NCBI GenBank assembly: GCA_002501855.1
Contig: DAOM01000141.1
Location: 1 to 37,953 of the forward strand
DNA: 37,953 nt
Direction: 5' to 3'
DNA from: Candidatus Nitrosopolaris nunavutensis
Lineage (GTDB): Archaea; Thermoproteota; Nitrososphaeria; Nitrososphaerales; Nitrososphaeraceae
The stretch's first letter is position 1; every line of letters begins with the position of its first letter. Below, piece by piece: positions 5,537-14,858 of this stretch. A program made the translations under genes and the position numbers. Below the pieces are notes generated by a model that saw nothing but the letters and a program-made list of their open reading frames with translations, did no database searches and was not told where the DNA came from.

Positions 5537-8065
5537 ATGAAGCATACACCCAGAATTAGTTCCGCCCTGAAGGCAGTTGATCTGAGGCAAGAGCCTCCAC
5601 CTCTAATAATTGGTGAACGTCTTAACACTCAAGGGTCAAGAAGAGCAAAAGACATGGTGCTCAATAATGATTATGATGGTCTGGTTAACTTAGCTAGGAC
5701 ACAAATTGAAGACGGTGCTCACTGCCTCGACGTTTGTGTTGCAACGACTGAACGGGCCGATGAACTTGAATTCATGAAATCCCTTGCTAAAAGATTAAGC
5801 TTGGAAATCGATGCACCACTCGTTATAGACTCGACCGATCCTAAAGTTATGGAAGCAGCCCTCCAACAGATCCCAGGTAGACCTGTCATAAACTCAATTA
5901 ATCTTGAGGGTGATGGGAGTAGGTTTCATGCGTTAGCGCCGTTGATGGCAAAATATGGCGTTCCTGCCATAACGATGTGTATAGGACCAGGGGGAATGGC
6001 CAAAACACCCCAGGAAAAGTTAGAAACTGCGATCCTCCTTTACGAAACAGGTAAAAAATACGGCCTCCAACCTTGGCAGTTTATTTTCGATGTTCTGACT
6101 TTCACCTTGGCTACTGGAGAGCAGGAATTCTTGGAATCAGCAAAAGCCACCCTTGAAGGGATACGATTGGTAAAGCAAAAAATTCCAGGTTGCTTCACAG
6201 TATTAGGACTAAGCAACGTAAGTTTTGGCCTAACGCCAAACGCCAGAAAAATAGTCAATTCAATATTCCTACATCATGCGATAAAAGCTGGCCTTGACGC
6301 AGTAATTATCAATGCAAAAGATATCATCCCTTACTTGGATATTGATCGGGAACAGCGAAAACTCGCCGAAGATCTTATTTTCAACAGTCATCCTAACGCG
6401 CTTGCTGAATTGATTACCTTTTTCGAAGGAGTAAAATCGGTATCGGATGCTTCCAGTAAGAGGATAGAAGTAGATCCAAGCTGGGAAGCAAGTAAGAGAT
6501 GTTATTTTAGAATTGTCCATAGATTAAAAGATGGAATAGAATCTGACGTTATCGATTCAATAGAAGATAGAATTCATGCAAACCTTACAGCATCAAAAAA
6601 CATCGAAGTAAATAGTTATATGAAAAAAAAGGTAATCCTTGAAGCTCCAAAACAATTAGTTCACGAAGCAGCTGTGCAGACTCTAAATGAAGTTTTACTA
6701 CCAGCTATGAAGGAAGTAGGAGACAAATTCGGTGCAGGCGAACTAATTCTTCCGTTTGTGTTGAAATCTGCCGAATGTATGAAAGCGGCTGTAGCGGAAC
6801 TCGAAAAATATTTAATCAGGCGGGAAGGTGTAAGCAAAGGCAAGTTAGTACTGTGTACTGTATACGGAGATGTGCATGACATAGGCAAGAATCTCGTCAA
6901 GACAATATTTACGAATAACGGCTATTCAGTTTATGATTTAGGGAAGCAAGTTCCGTTGCAGAGTATTGTTGAAAAAATTAAGGAAGTTAATGCTGATGCG
7001 GTTGGGCTTTCTGCGCTGCTCGTATCAACTTCCAAGCAGATGCAGTACTTTGTGGAACATTCAAGACAAAATAAAATAACAATCCCTGTGCTATGCGGCG
7101 GCGCAGCGATTAACACTAGTTACATAAATAGAATCGCAAAAGAAGGAGGCATTTACGATTCTGGAGTATTCTACTGTAAGACCGCATTTGAAGGTCTGAC
7201 GGTCATGAACAAGTTGATGTCAGATGAGAGAAAGGCTTACGTCTCAGAATGGCACCAGAAATTGGTAAGGTGGGAGGAAAAGCGAGGACCTGCAACACAA
7301 TCCCTAAAACTGCCGCATAGCGGGATAAAGCCAGTTCATGCACCCATTCCGCCTCATATTGCTAGAAGAATAAGATTGGAAGCTGAGCAGATAGATCTAA
7401 ATGAGATCTGGAAATTCATTAATAAAAAGTCCCTTTTTGTGCTTTCTTGGGGGTTTCGCGGAAGAGGCGCCAAAGGCTTGAGCGAAGAGTCAGAGAAATT
7501 ATTTGAAGAATGGAAAAAACGTGTTATCGAAGAAAGACTGTTTGATCCTAAGGTTGTATATGGCTATTTCAAATGTCATAATAGAGACAACAACCTGGTT
7601 GTAGAATTGCCTGATGGCAAGGGAGAGGTATCTTTTGATTTTCCAAGGTCCTCAAAAGAAAAAAACCTGTGCCTGACTGACTACTTTGGTGAAAATGATA
7701 TCGCCGCATTCCAGGCCGTCACTGTTGGCAACAAAGTAACAAAGATTATCGATGAATGGAATAAAGAGAACAAATATACTGATGCATATTATTTGCATGG
7801 ATTGGCAGTAGAAACAGCTGAGGCTCTGGCTGAGTGGATCAATTCGCGTATAAAGAGTGAGCTTAAGATTGGCAACAAAGGTGGACTTAGGTATAGTTGG
7901 GGCTATCCTAGCTGTCCTGACGTGTCACAACATCATTTGGTCTGGAGAATATTGGATCCTACAAAATCAGGGATGAGTTTAACCGAGGCGGGTCAAATAA
8001 TACCAGATCAATCTACTGCTGCCATTGTGGTCCATCATCCACAGGCTGAATATTTTGTATTGTAA
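5537..8065 (+). CDS. metH: Cobalamin-dependent methionine synthase, folate/B12/activation modules
   Basis: This 842-residue protein holds the rest of MetH. Residues about 20-300 are the pterin-binding barrel (PPLIIGERLNTQGSR, DGAHCLDVCVATTE, PLVIDSTDPKVMEAAL). Residues about 340-430 are the cobalamin cap. Residues about 435-570 are the cobalamin-binding domain with GDVHDIGKNL, whose His447 is the lower axial ligand. Residues about 610-842 are the AdoMet-dependent reactivation domain with RYSWGYPSCPD. It moves methyl from methyl-tetrahydropterin to cobalamin and then to homocysteine bound by the 4412 protein. Keeping the activation domain implies normal reductive repair of oxidised B12, consistent with ammonia oxidisers that make cobalamin. 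Confidence 0.93.
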   Translation: MKHTPRISSALKAVDLRQEPPPLIIGERLNTQGSRRAKDMVLNNDYDGLVNLARTQIEDGAHCLDVCVATTERADELEFMKSLAKRLSLEIDAPLVIDSTDPKVMEAALQQIPGRPVINSINLEGDGSRFHALAPLMAKYGVPAITMCIGPGGMAKTPQEKLETAILLYETGKKYGLQPWQFIFDVLTFTLATGEQEFLESAKATLEGIRLVKQKIPGCFTVLGLSNVSFGLTPNARKIVNSIFLHHAIKAGLDAVIINAKDIIPYLDIDREQRKLAEDLIFNSHPNALAELITFFEGVKSVSDASSKRIEVDPSWEASKRCYFRIVHRLKDGIESDVIDSIEDRIHANLTASKNIEVNSYMKKKVILEAPKQLVHEAAVQTLNEVLLPAMKEVGDKFGAGELILPFVLKSAECMKAAVAELEKYLIRREGVSKGKLVLCTVYGDVHDIGKNLVKTIFTNNGYSVYDLGKQVPLQSIVEKIKEVNADAVGLSALLVSTSKQMQYFVEHSRQNKITIPVLCGGAAINTSYINRIAKEGGIYDSGVFYCKTAFEGLTVMNKLMSDERKAYVSEWHQKLVRWEEKRGPATQSLKLPHSGIKPVHAPIPPHIARRIRLEAEQIDLNEIWKFINKKSLFVLSWGFRGRGAKGLSEESEKLFEEWKKRVIEERLFDPKVVYGYFKCHNRDNNLVVELPDGKGEVSFDFPRSSKEKNLCLTDYFGENDIAAFQAVTVGNKVTKIIDEWNKENKYTDAYYLHGLAVETAEALAEWINSRIKSELKIGNKGGLRYSWGYPSCPDVSQHHLVWRILDPTKSGMSLTEAGQIIPDQSTAAIVVHHPQAEYFVL

Positions 8066-8084
8066 TGAAGGAGGGCTCATATCC

Positions 8085-8207
8085 ATGTTAATACGAGGAT
8101 CTGAGTACGCCGATGCGACGAGGGAGATGACTAAGACCGGTTCTATCGGTGTGATATCGTCTATGGTACCTGTTATATTAAGCTCTATGATTCTTTTTGC
8201 TAAATAG
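8085..8207 (+). CDS. Small single-helix membrane protein (40 aa)
   Basis: ATG 8085 follows a strong Shine-Dalgarno sequence (GAAGGAGGG, 8067-8075) that overlaps the end of metH. The product MLIRGSEYADATREMTKTGS ends in a hydrophobic helix (IGVISSMVPVILSSMILFAK). It is likely co-transcribed with metH and with the gene at 8216. I do not know its function. The ribosome binding site and the helix are the support; the short length is the doubt. Confidence 0.55.
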   Translation: MLIRGSEYADATREMTKTGSIGVISSMVPVILSSMILFAK

Positions 8208-8215
8208 TTTGTGAC

Positions 8216-8539
8216 ATGACTATCAATGATTTTGCCGTAGCTTGTGCTGTTGACGACTCGACGGCGTACTTCACTTATGAAGGCGAGACAATGTTGATAA
8301 TACAATCAAAAGATCATGCCAAGTCTGGACGAAATGATTTTGAAGCCATTCAGCCCTTCGTAGAGGCACTAATATCACATGAGAGCGTTCATGTAGTTAT
8401 AAAAAAATTAGAGGGGGCAAACATATCTGATTCCCTCGACGACATAGAAATTATCGTAGAACGCGACGGGGTAAAGTTTCAAGTTACATTAAACAACATA
8501 TTATTTGCACAAGACACATCAGGAATAGTTACGCCCTAA
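8216..8539 (+). CDS. Hypothetical protein (107 aa)
   Basis: This acidic soluble protein begins MTINDFAVACAVDDSTAYFT and has alternating strand-like and helical segments. I do not recognise the family, and there are no cysteine clusters or nucleotide-binding motifs. It starts 8 bases after the 40-residue membrane protein and probably shares its transcript with metH, so a role linked to methionine or the membrane partner is possible but unproven. Confidence 0.6.
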   Translation: MTINDFAVACAVDDSTAYFTYEGETMLIIQSKDHAKSGRNDFEAIQPFVEALISHESVHVVIKKLEGANISDSLDDIEIIVERDGVKFQVTLNNILFAQDTSGIVTP

Positions 8540-8584
8540 GTCTTGCTCGTATGGGACCAGACTTAAGTCTTGATGATACGATTA

Positions 8585-9382
8585 CTAGTATAGATAGTCA
8601 GTTATCTTAAAATTCGATGTCTGCCTTATCAGCTCTGTTAGATTCTTTTTTTCCGGGAGTAGTTTCATATCTGCCAGTTTTTGAACAAATTCAAGCTCTT
8701 CCTTTGCAAAACCGGGATCTTGATCATATAGCTGACTAAAAACAAGCTTTTGGCAGATCCTTTGGATATTTTCAAAGCAATTGTATACACCGCTGTTACT
8801 ATCGATTTGGTTCGCCCTTAAAAGCTTGACAAGTCTTTTCTTGTTGAGCCCTATCATACCCGTAGTTATGAATCGTCGAAATACTGAAAGTACTTCAAAA
8901 TAATCCTCTTTACCTGTATAGCCTATGACGGTGGCAGGTATTAAGTTTAAAATACCTCTTAGCCTTGCTCGTTCGCTGTGTTTCTTGTCCAACACAAGAA
9001 TAGCCCTTCCGAAAGTCAAAATCGCATTAAGAATTTGGTTGGGTAAACGATCATCCAGGACGTCGTCATCAGATTTTAGTTCCACAGGGAAGAAGCTAAT
9101 CCAATCTATTCTGCATCTTTCTTTGTGTGCAAATTGAATTAGCTGGCCCGTTCTCCTTATTATATTTACATAGGTATCGTAAGAATCTGTAGAATCAAAT
9201 TGAATATCTGTATCATTTCTTTTTTTAATTATCGCAACAACCAGATCAAAATTTCGGAAGTAGCCTTCATCTTTTATTTTTATTTCAATACCAGAACGCT
9301 CTGTTGAAAAAAAGTCGTTACCATCAATATGTCCGGCATGAACCGATTTAATAAAGAGATACTTTAAATCCTTCTCTTTCAT
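8585..9382 (-). CDS. Hypothetical protein with a PD-(D/E)XK-like motif
   Basis: The 265-residue product begins MKEKDLKYLFIKSVHAGHID. The middle reads DWISFFPVELKSDDDVLDD, then LPNQILNAILTFGRAILVLD. The strand-ELK-strand-helix order resembles the catalytic E-x-K half of PD-(D/E)XK nucleases. The likely preceding acid is in YFRNFDLVVAII. The C-terminal third is helical (CFENIQRICQKLVFSQLYDQ). An in-frame ATG at 9415 would add 11 residues, but the TATA-like TTAAATAAATA at 9423-9433 predicts transcription starting near 9400, which favours ATG 9382. Function is unknown; a nuclease role is inferred. Confidence 0.65.
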   Translation of the reverse strand: MKEKDLKYLFIKSVHAGHIDGNDFFSTERSGIEIKIKDEGYFRNFDLVVAIIKKRNDTDIQFDSTDSYDTYVNIIRRTGQLIQFAHKERCRIDWISFFPVELKSDDDVLDDRLPNQILNAILTFGRAILVLDKKHSERARLRGILNLIPATVIGYTGKEDYFEVLSVFRRFITTGMIGLNKKRLVKLLRANQIDSNSGVYNCFENIQRICQKLVFSQLYDQDPGFAKEELEFVQKLADMKLLPEKKNLTELIRQTSNFKITDYLY

Positions 9383-9773
9383 ACTGGTGATCCTTGTAGA
9401 GTATCTAATTCTCATAAGGCAGTATTTATTTAATTGCCAACTTCAGGATGTATATTGGGTACGTTGGACTTTAGAAGTATATAGTTGGTACAAACAAAAG
9501 AATGACACAACCATTCGATCGGATGTCTATAATTTTAGGTCAATCTTGAATTTAATTTAATTTAATTTGATCCTTTGTTCGCCCAGGAGATTAGGTTATC
9601 GGGTTAGCACTAGGAAGTACTTCCTGCGTTTCCATTGGTGAATGTAACTATCTTTTCTATTTTTGTTGTTAGCACGACTGGAACGGGAAGTCGTGGCATG
9701 AGCTTTGAGAATAGGTAACACTGGACTTAGAGGTTCAAATAATCTCAAATGATGGGAATATGTAGATTAAAGA
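9383..9773. other. Intergenic region between trpA and the 8585 gene
   Basis: No convincing gene. It holds a TATA-like box for the minus-strand gene (9423-9433), a fourfold AATTT run (9549-9568) and a startless minus-strand frame (9596 to about 9750) reading RLFEPLSPVLPILKAHA. That frame weakly resembles part of the degenerate ORF at 2791-3082. Confidence 0.5.
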
Positions 9774-10625
9774 TTAAGGCAGCAAATAGTTCTGTCTGCA
9801 TGCTTTTTTCAGATCTCGAACAAATACCTCTATTTGTTGGAGCATTTTTCTCTTGTTTCCAGAGAAGTTTCTTATGATGTTCACGATCGCGCTGCCAACT
9901 ATAATTGCATCAGCACCTGCTCTTATCATGGGCTTTATATGAGATGGGCTGCTAATTCCGAAACCAACTGCTACTGGCATCCGAGATCCTACAACTTGCT
10001 TGACATTCCGAATAGCAGTCAAACTGTAATCTTCAAAAGATTTACGTTGTCCTGTTATCCCATATACAGAAACAACATACATGAAACCCGAGGTTCTTGC
10101 TAAAATGGCTTCAAGTCTCCCTGGGGTCGTATTGGGAGATGCTAGAAATATTGTTGCCAGATCTAATTGAGACGCCTCCATAACATACTTATCTGATTCT
10201 TCAATTGCCATGTCAGGCAGTATAAACCCGTCAACTCCGCATTCTTTGGATTTCTTCATAAAATATTCAAAGCCGGCTCTTTGCAAAATATTCGAATAAG
10301 TCAGTATAACAACGGGTAAAGAGGGATATTTTTTTCTAATATTCTTTGAAATTTCCAACGATTTTTCTGGTGTGACTCCTGCCAGCAGGGCGCGATATGA
10401 TGCCTCCTGAATAGTTGGCCCATCGGCGATCGGATCTGAAAAAGGTATTCCTATTTCGATTACATCTGCCCCTCCCTTGACAATTGATGACAGAATTTCA
10501 TTTGTTGTAGGAATGTTAGGATATCCTGCAACTACATAACAGATAAGAGCAGCCTCATTCTTTTCGGACAACTCTTGAAATTTCCGATTCAGCCTATTAT
10601 TTCCTAAACTTGTTCTTTTCATCAT
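9774..10625 (-). CDS. trpA: Tryptophan synthase alpha subunit
   Basis: TrpA cleaves indole-3-glycerol phosphate and channels indole to TrpB. The barrel is complete at 283 residues: [11 protein letters not shown], then [19 protein letters not shown] with catalytic Glu57 and Asp68, [14 protein letters not shown], and the phosphate-binding end [14 protein letters not shown] and [12 protein letters not shown]. It is the last gene of the trpC-trpB-trpA run and overlaps the end of trpB by 29 bases. ATG 10622 is an equally good start. No terminator hairpin is evident downstream. Confidence 0.95.
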   Translation of the reverse strand: MMKRTSLGNNRLNRKFQELSEKNEAALICYVVAGYPNIPTTNEILSSIVKGGADVIEIGIPFSDPIADGPTIQEASYRALLAGVTPEKSLEISKNIRKKYPSLPVVILTYSNILQRAGFEYFMKKSKECGVDGFILPDMAIEESDKYVMEASQLDLATIFLASPNTTPGRLEAILARTSGFMYVVSVYGITGQRKSFEDYSLTAIRNVKQVVGSRMPVAVGFGISSPSHIKPMIRAGADAIIVGSAIVNIIRNFSGNKRKMLQQIEVFVRDLKKACRQNYLLP

Positions 10626-11874
10626 TTCTTTTTTTCTCGTTCTTCCTGTTCTTTTTGCTGTTCTTCTCGTTCTTCTTTTCCTTCATCTTTAGATATCGCT
10701 GCACAACGTCTACGTCCTTGTCCCCTCGTCCAGACAAGGTTACAACAATGTTTTCATTTCTGTTCATGTTCTTTGCAAGTTCCATAGCATATGATATGGC
10801 ATGTGAGGGTTCGAGAGCGGGAATTATCCCTTCAAGTCTAGATAGCAGCAGAAATGCTTCTGCAGCATCGTCATCGATACAGTTTACGTAATTTACTCTT
10901 TTGATGTCCTTCAATAATGCATGTTCGGGTCCGACGCCTGGGTAGTCTAGGCCTGCAGAAATGCTATGTGTATCCGACACTTGTCCGAACTGGTCTTGCA
11001 AAAGGTACGTAAACATCCCGTGTATTATTCCGTGCGAACCCGCTGCCAATGTTGCAGAATGTTTCCCAGATTTAATTCCCTTGCCTGCTGCTTCTACACC
11101 GTATAACGAAACATCGGAATCATCTACGAAAGGGTAGAACGTACCAATTGCATTGCTACCACCTCCTACGCACGCAACGACTGCATCAGGATGCTCACGC
11201 CGATTTGATAATTGCTCCATCTGCATTTTGATTTCTTGCCCAATTACACTCTGGAAATCCCTAACGATAACAGGATAAGGATGAGGTCCCACCGCAGAAC
11301 CTATCAGATAATAAGTATTTTGAACATTTGTTATCCAGTCCCGCAGGGCCTCGTTAATTGCATCCTTCAGAGTGCGACTCCCAGACTGAACGGGATGAAT
11401 TGCTGCGCCCAATAATTGCATACGAATTAGATTAGGCCTTTGTCGTTTCATGTCCTTGGAGCCCATATAGATCTCTGCACTCAGCCTCAATACTGCAGCT
11501 GCAATGGCAGTTGCTACTCCATGTTGGCCGGCACCCGTTTCTGCAATAACTCTCTTTTTACCTATCCGTTTTGCCAAAAGACCTTGACCGAGGGTGTTAT
11601 TGATTTTATGAGCACCTCCGTGAAGAAGGTCTTCTCTCTTAAGGTAGATCCTTGCACCCCCTACGTATTCAGTAAGATTCTTAGCGAAATAAAGTGGAGT
11701 TGGTCGACCAGCATATTGTTCTAGATAATATCGGAGTTCTTTTCGGAAATCTGTATCGTTTTTGTACCGATCGTAGGCTCTCTCAAGCTCCTCTATCGCG
11801 GGAACAAGAGTCTCAGGCACATATCTTCCCCCGTAGTCACCAAATCTGGCATTAACGGGGTAATTACTTAGCAT
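10597..11874 (-). CDS. trpB: Tryptophan synthase beta subunit
   Basis: TrpB condenses indole and serine with PLP. Marks are [20 protein letters not shown], the PLP lysine Lys90 in [26 protein letters not shown], the phosphate loop [10 protein letters not shown] and the end [13 protein letters not shown]. It is the canonical TrpB1 type. The family normally ends soon after VQRYL, but here a 30-residue Lys/Asn/Arg-rich tail follows ([20 protein letters not shown] and more). The tail is encoded by an almost pure purine tract and runs into trpA. Whether it binds TrpA, nucleic acid or nothing is unknown. Confidence 0.95.
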   Translation of the reverse strand: MLSNYPVNARFGDYGGRYVPETLVPAIEELERAYDRYKNDTDFRKELRYYLEQYAGRPTPLYFAKNLTEYVGGARIYLKREDLLHGGAHKINNTLGQGLLAKRIGKKRVIAETGAGQHGVATAIAAAVLRLSAEIYMGSKDMKRQRPNLIRMQLLGAAIHPVQSGSRTLKDAINEALRDWITNVQNTYYLIGSAVGPHPYPVIVRDFQSVIGQEIKMQMEQLSNRREHPDAVVACVGGGSNAIGTFYPFVDDSDVSLYGVEAAGKGIKSGKHSATLAAGSHGIIHGMFTYLLQDQFGQVSDTHSISAGLDYPGVGPEHALLKDIKRVNYVNCIDDDAAEAFLLLSRLEGIIPALEPSHAISYAMELAKNMNRNENIVVTLSGRGDKDVDVVQRYLKMKEKKNEKNSKKNRKNEKKRNDEKNKFRK

Positions 11875-12016
11875 GTTCAGCAGAAACCTTCGTCCAAGGT
11901 GTATTAAGATGTTCGGGATTTAGTGAAATCTAGAGACACATGAATTCATAATGTGTGTACCAACACCACAACTACGCACAACGCGCCCACAACAGGCACA
12001 AAGATCTACATTATTA

Positions 12017-12847
12017 TCAAACAGAAAGATATAGTTCGGCGACTTTAGATGCTAAGTCACTCGATTCCATTATACTTGTTCCTATCAAGAATGCGTCAGC
12101 TCCTGCCTTTTTCAATTGTTGAATTTCTTCCGCTTTGCTTATACCACTTTCACTGATTATGATGTGTCCTCGCTTATCGACTTTCTTGAGCAAATTCATG
12201 GTAGTGGCAATATCCACATTTAAGTCGTTCAAATCTCTATTATTGATACCAATCAAATTTTGTCTTGGATCTATTAACGAGTTCAATACTTCTCTAAATT
12301 CCTGTTCATTATGCACCTCGAAAACAACCTGCACCCCCTTTTTATTTGCGTAATCAGCAAGTTTCTCTATACTTCCTTCAGTTAGGTTGCTATCGAATAT
12401 TGATTTAATCAGCAATATGCAATCCGCTCCCATTCGTTTAGCAGAATCGATTTGAATGTCGCTGACAATTATGTCTTTCATAAGCAGGGGAACAGCGACT
12501 GTCTTGCGAATCATGCCCAAGTATTCCGGAGATCCTCTAAACAAATTAGGTTGGGTTACTATGGATAATCCAACCGCGCCTGACCCCACCATATTGGTTG
12601 CTAGGTCTATCGGGCGGGAGATTGCGTCATTGGTCTCAGCAACAATCCTTCCTTTAGAAGGAGACGCAAATTTTATCTCTGTTATTAGCGGAGCATGTGG
12701 GCACGACAGAATTGATTTCCTCATACTTATCGGCTCATGGCCGCAATAATCATATTTTGCATTGTTATAAACACCTTCATCTATAGCTTTGTAAGAATTT
12801 TCAGCTAACTTATTTAGGTAGTTTTCTGTTTTCAGGAATCTGCTCAT
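12017..12847 (-). CDS. trpC: Indole-3-glycerol phosphate synthase
   Basis: TrpC closes the indole ring to make the TrpA substrate. The 276-residue barrel shows PLITEIKFASPSKGRI with the catalytic Glu and Lys, VPLLMKDIIV, DCILLIKSI, VQVVFEVHNEQEF, LIGINNRDLNDL, HIIISESGI and the phosphate-binding GADAFLIGTSIM. It is the first gene of the trp run and is separated from trpB by 142 bases, so trpB may have an additional promoter. trpD, trpE, trpG and trpF are not in the window. Confidence 0.95.
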   Translation of the reverse strand: MSRFLKTENYLNKLAENSYKAIDEGVYNNAKYDYCGHEPISMRKSILSCPHAPLITEIKFASPSKGRIVAETNDAISRPIDLATNMVGSGAVGLSIVTQPNLFRGSPEYLGMIRKTVAVPLLMKDIIVSDIQIDSAKRMGADCILLIKSIFDSNLTEGSIEKLADYANKKGVQVVFEVHNEQEFREVLNSLIDPRQNLIGINNRDLNDLNVDIATTMNLLKKVDKRGHIIISESGISKAEEIQQLKKAGADAFLIGTSIMESSDLASKVAELYLSV

Positions 12848-13133
12848 ATACTAAATTATAATATTCAGCTATTAGATGACTTCATATTAACATTCCACTG
12901 GCCTCACAACAACCACTCAGCGCTCGCTTAGTCCAATGACACTAGCATAATCAAATTTTCCTCGAGCTCAAGTATATCGACAAATACACCTTAGTAATAA
13001 AAAATACACATTTAGACCATACGCAGACTCGGGAACATGCATGAATCACGGAACAGAATTCATTAATTTTAATCTGAAAAATACTTACTATAATATAATA
13101 TATATCTTGAATAGATCTTTATCCATATTAGCA
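12848..13133. promoter_or_regulatory. Divergent AT-rich region between trpC and orc1/cdc6; candidate origin
   Basis: This 286-base stretch contains the promoters of both genes. It is strongly AT-rich at 13000-13110, including TAATATAATATATAT at 13091-13105, which serves as the TATA box of the Orc1 gene. Archaeal origins often lie beside orc1/cdc6. I see no clear origin-recognition-box repeats, so the origin idea is speculative. Confidence 0.35.
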
Positions 13134-14351
13134 ATGGAGTTCAGCAGCCCAATATTTCGCGACAGATCAAAATTGTCTTCAAGATACGTACCGGCTGAAC
13201 TCCCACACAGAGAAACCCAGATCGAACAAATTCAATATGCTCTAAAGGGATCTTATTCTAAGCCTGACGAATTCCCCTTAACAGTATTACAAATTATCGG
13301 TCCCGCGGGTATAGGGAAGACCTCTACTGTTCTCAAATTCTCGAAATTATTTGAGGAAGAATTCAGAAAGAATAGGCTCAAGCTCGTAACCGGTTACGTG
13401 AACCTAAAGTTGCAGGGTGGGAACAAATATACGATCTACCGGCTCTTATTAGAAAGAGTAGCGCCTGAGTTACCTGCTCAGGGTATGAGTGCTGAAGAAA
13501 TGTTAAGATACCTATTGCGGTACTTGCGCGAAAACAAGATATATGTGATTATCATCTTGGATGAAATTGATTATCTTGTTAAAATTAGCAAAGATAGCGG
13601 CGGGATCATTTACGATCTAACTCGCCTTAATGAATTTGACCCTGACAAACCATGCAACGTGAAGGGAGTTATATTTATTGCAAGAAGCACAGATTTCTAT
13701 AGCAAACTTGACAGCGCCGAATTGAGCACGCTGGGCAGAGTCCCAATGGAATTTACGACGTATTCTATCAAGCAGGTAAGTGACATATTAGTTAGCAGAT
13801 GCTCCGAAGCATTTAATGCAAACGCTATAGGGTCTGATATCATAGACGAAGTATCAAAGTTTACAACTTCTCCCTCTGTCAATGGCGATATACGGTTCGC
13901 ATTAGACCTTCTGCTATACGCGGGAAATCTTGCAGAATCTCGAGGAACAGGCAGGGTCCTTGTCGATCACATCCGAAAGGTTCATGGCCAAATTCATCCC
14001 TCCATAACGACCCCAGATATCGAAGAGCTACCGAAGAATCAAATACTCACGCTGCTCGCGCTAATAAGGGCACTTCGAACAAAGAAAAGGCAGTATGTTG
14101 ATCTCAAAGAAATTCGTCTCTCTGCTTCCGAGCTTGCTGAAGAATTTAAGATAAAAAAATTGGATGTCGAGGATCATCTTGATGATCTGCATGCCAAAAA
14201 TATCATCGAAATAAAGTCATTAAAAGAGATCGGAATGCACGTAAAATCTCTAAATGAGCTTGAACCCATGTTACAAAGACAGATCAATCGGAGGAACGAT
14301 CACCGGAGTCGCAGCGATGGTATTGGTGAAAATGGCGACCGTGTGGAATGA
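13134..14351 (+). CDS. cdc6: Orc1/Cdc6-type replication initiator
   Basis: This AAA+ ATPase is predicted to bind origin DNA and load the MCM helicase. With start ATG 13134 (MEFSSPIFRDRSKLSSRYVP) it is 405 residues. It has Walker A GPAGIGKT (56-63), Walker B IIILDEID (Asp143/Glu144), a sensor-1 strand IFIARSTD, a sensor-2 GDIRFAL, and a C-terminal winged helix (QILTLLALIRALR onward). Sensor 1 is ARSTD rather than the more usual SND form. An upstream ATG at 13041 would add 31 unconserved residues and lies before the TATA box, so it is rejected. The stop overlaps the next start by four bases (ATGA). Confidence 0.88.
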   Translation: MEFSSPIFRDRSKLSSRYVPAELPHRETQIEQIQYALKGSYSKPDEFPLTVLQIIGPAGIGKTSTVLKFSKLFEEEFRKNRLKLVTGYVNLKLQGGNKYTIYRLLLERVAPELPAQGMSAEEMLRYLLRYLRENKIYVIIILDEIDYLVKISKDSGGIIYDLTRLNEFDPDKPCNVKGVIFIARSTDFYSKLDSAELSTLGRVPMEFTTYSIKQVSDILVSRCSEAFNANAIGSDIIDEVSKFTTSPSVNGDIRFALDLLLYAGNLAESRGTGRVLVDHIRKVHGQIHPSITTPDIEELPKNQILTLLALIRALRTKKRQYVDLKEIRLSASELAEEFKIKKLDVEDHLDDLHAKNIIEIKSLKEIGMHVKSLNELEPMLQRQINRRNDHRSRSDGIGENGDRVE

Positions 14352-14638
14352 GTAGCAAGGAAATTATAGAGATCGGGCTCGGCAGCATAGGCAAGATAAA
14401 GATAATAAGAGCCTTATCAGAGGCCGAGAAGATGGCAACCATATATGCACTCCATAAAAGAACAAACTTGAAGCGAGAGGATATCAAACGTAATCTAAGC
14501 GATCTCATTAAAATTGGTTGGGTAAGGGAGACTAAGCTCGCAAATGCCATGTATAGTGCAAATAGGGAAAACGAGTACGTGAACCACTTGACGTCGTTCT
14601 TTAGAGCAGTCGGGTATATCGGTCAGCCTGAAAGCTAA
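14348..14638 (+). CDS. Winged-helix protein paired with Orc1/Cdc6 (96 aa)
   Basis: The product MSSKEIIEIGLGSIGKIKII has a winged-helix core (RALSEAEKMATIYALHKRTN, IKRNLSDLIKIGWVRE, a Tyr-containing wing). It overlaps the Orc1/Cdc6 stop by four bases and must be translated from the same message. That tight coupling suggests a role with the initiator or in its autoregulation, but I know of no assigned function. Confidence 0.72.
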   Translation: MSSKEIIEIGLGSIGKIKIIRALSEAEKMATIYALHKRTNLKREDIKRNLSDLIKIGWVRETKLANAMYSANRENEYVNHLTSFFRAVGYIGQPES

Positions 14639-14858
14639 AAAGAACTCAGAAGAGTAAGAAAAAAATAACAAGACTAACAACCAATACTATAATTGCTTTT
14701 CATACTTCTCGGGTGGGAGACCGAATTGCCTCTTCAGCCTTAGGAACAGAGAGACTCATCCACCCTTTAGCGTCTCGGTCATTCTTCCATGAATAAAGGA
14801 TGAATCACCAAAATTCTCTTTAAAGAAAGAATAAAAAGGTGATTCTACAAAATCTAAT

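Noticed and set aside
7979..8305. A 108-codon minus-strand ORF across the end of metH
   Set aside because: It is antisense to metH and to the small membrane protein, with no motif. The plus-strand frames explain the DNA better.
13041..13133. Upstream ATG start for the Orc1/Cdc6 gene
   Set aside because: It lies before the TATA box and adds residues unlike the family.
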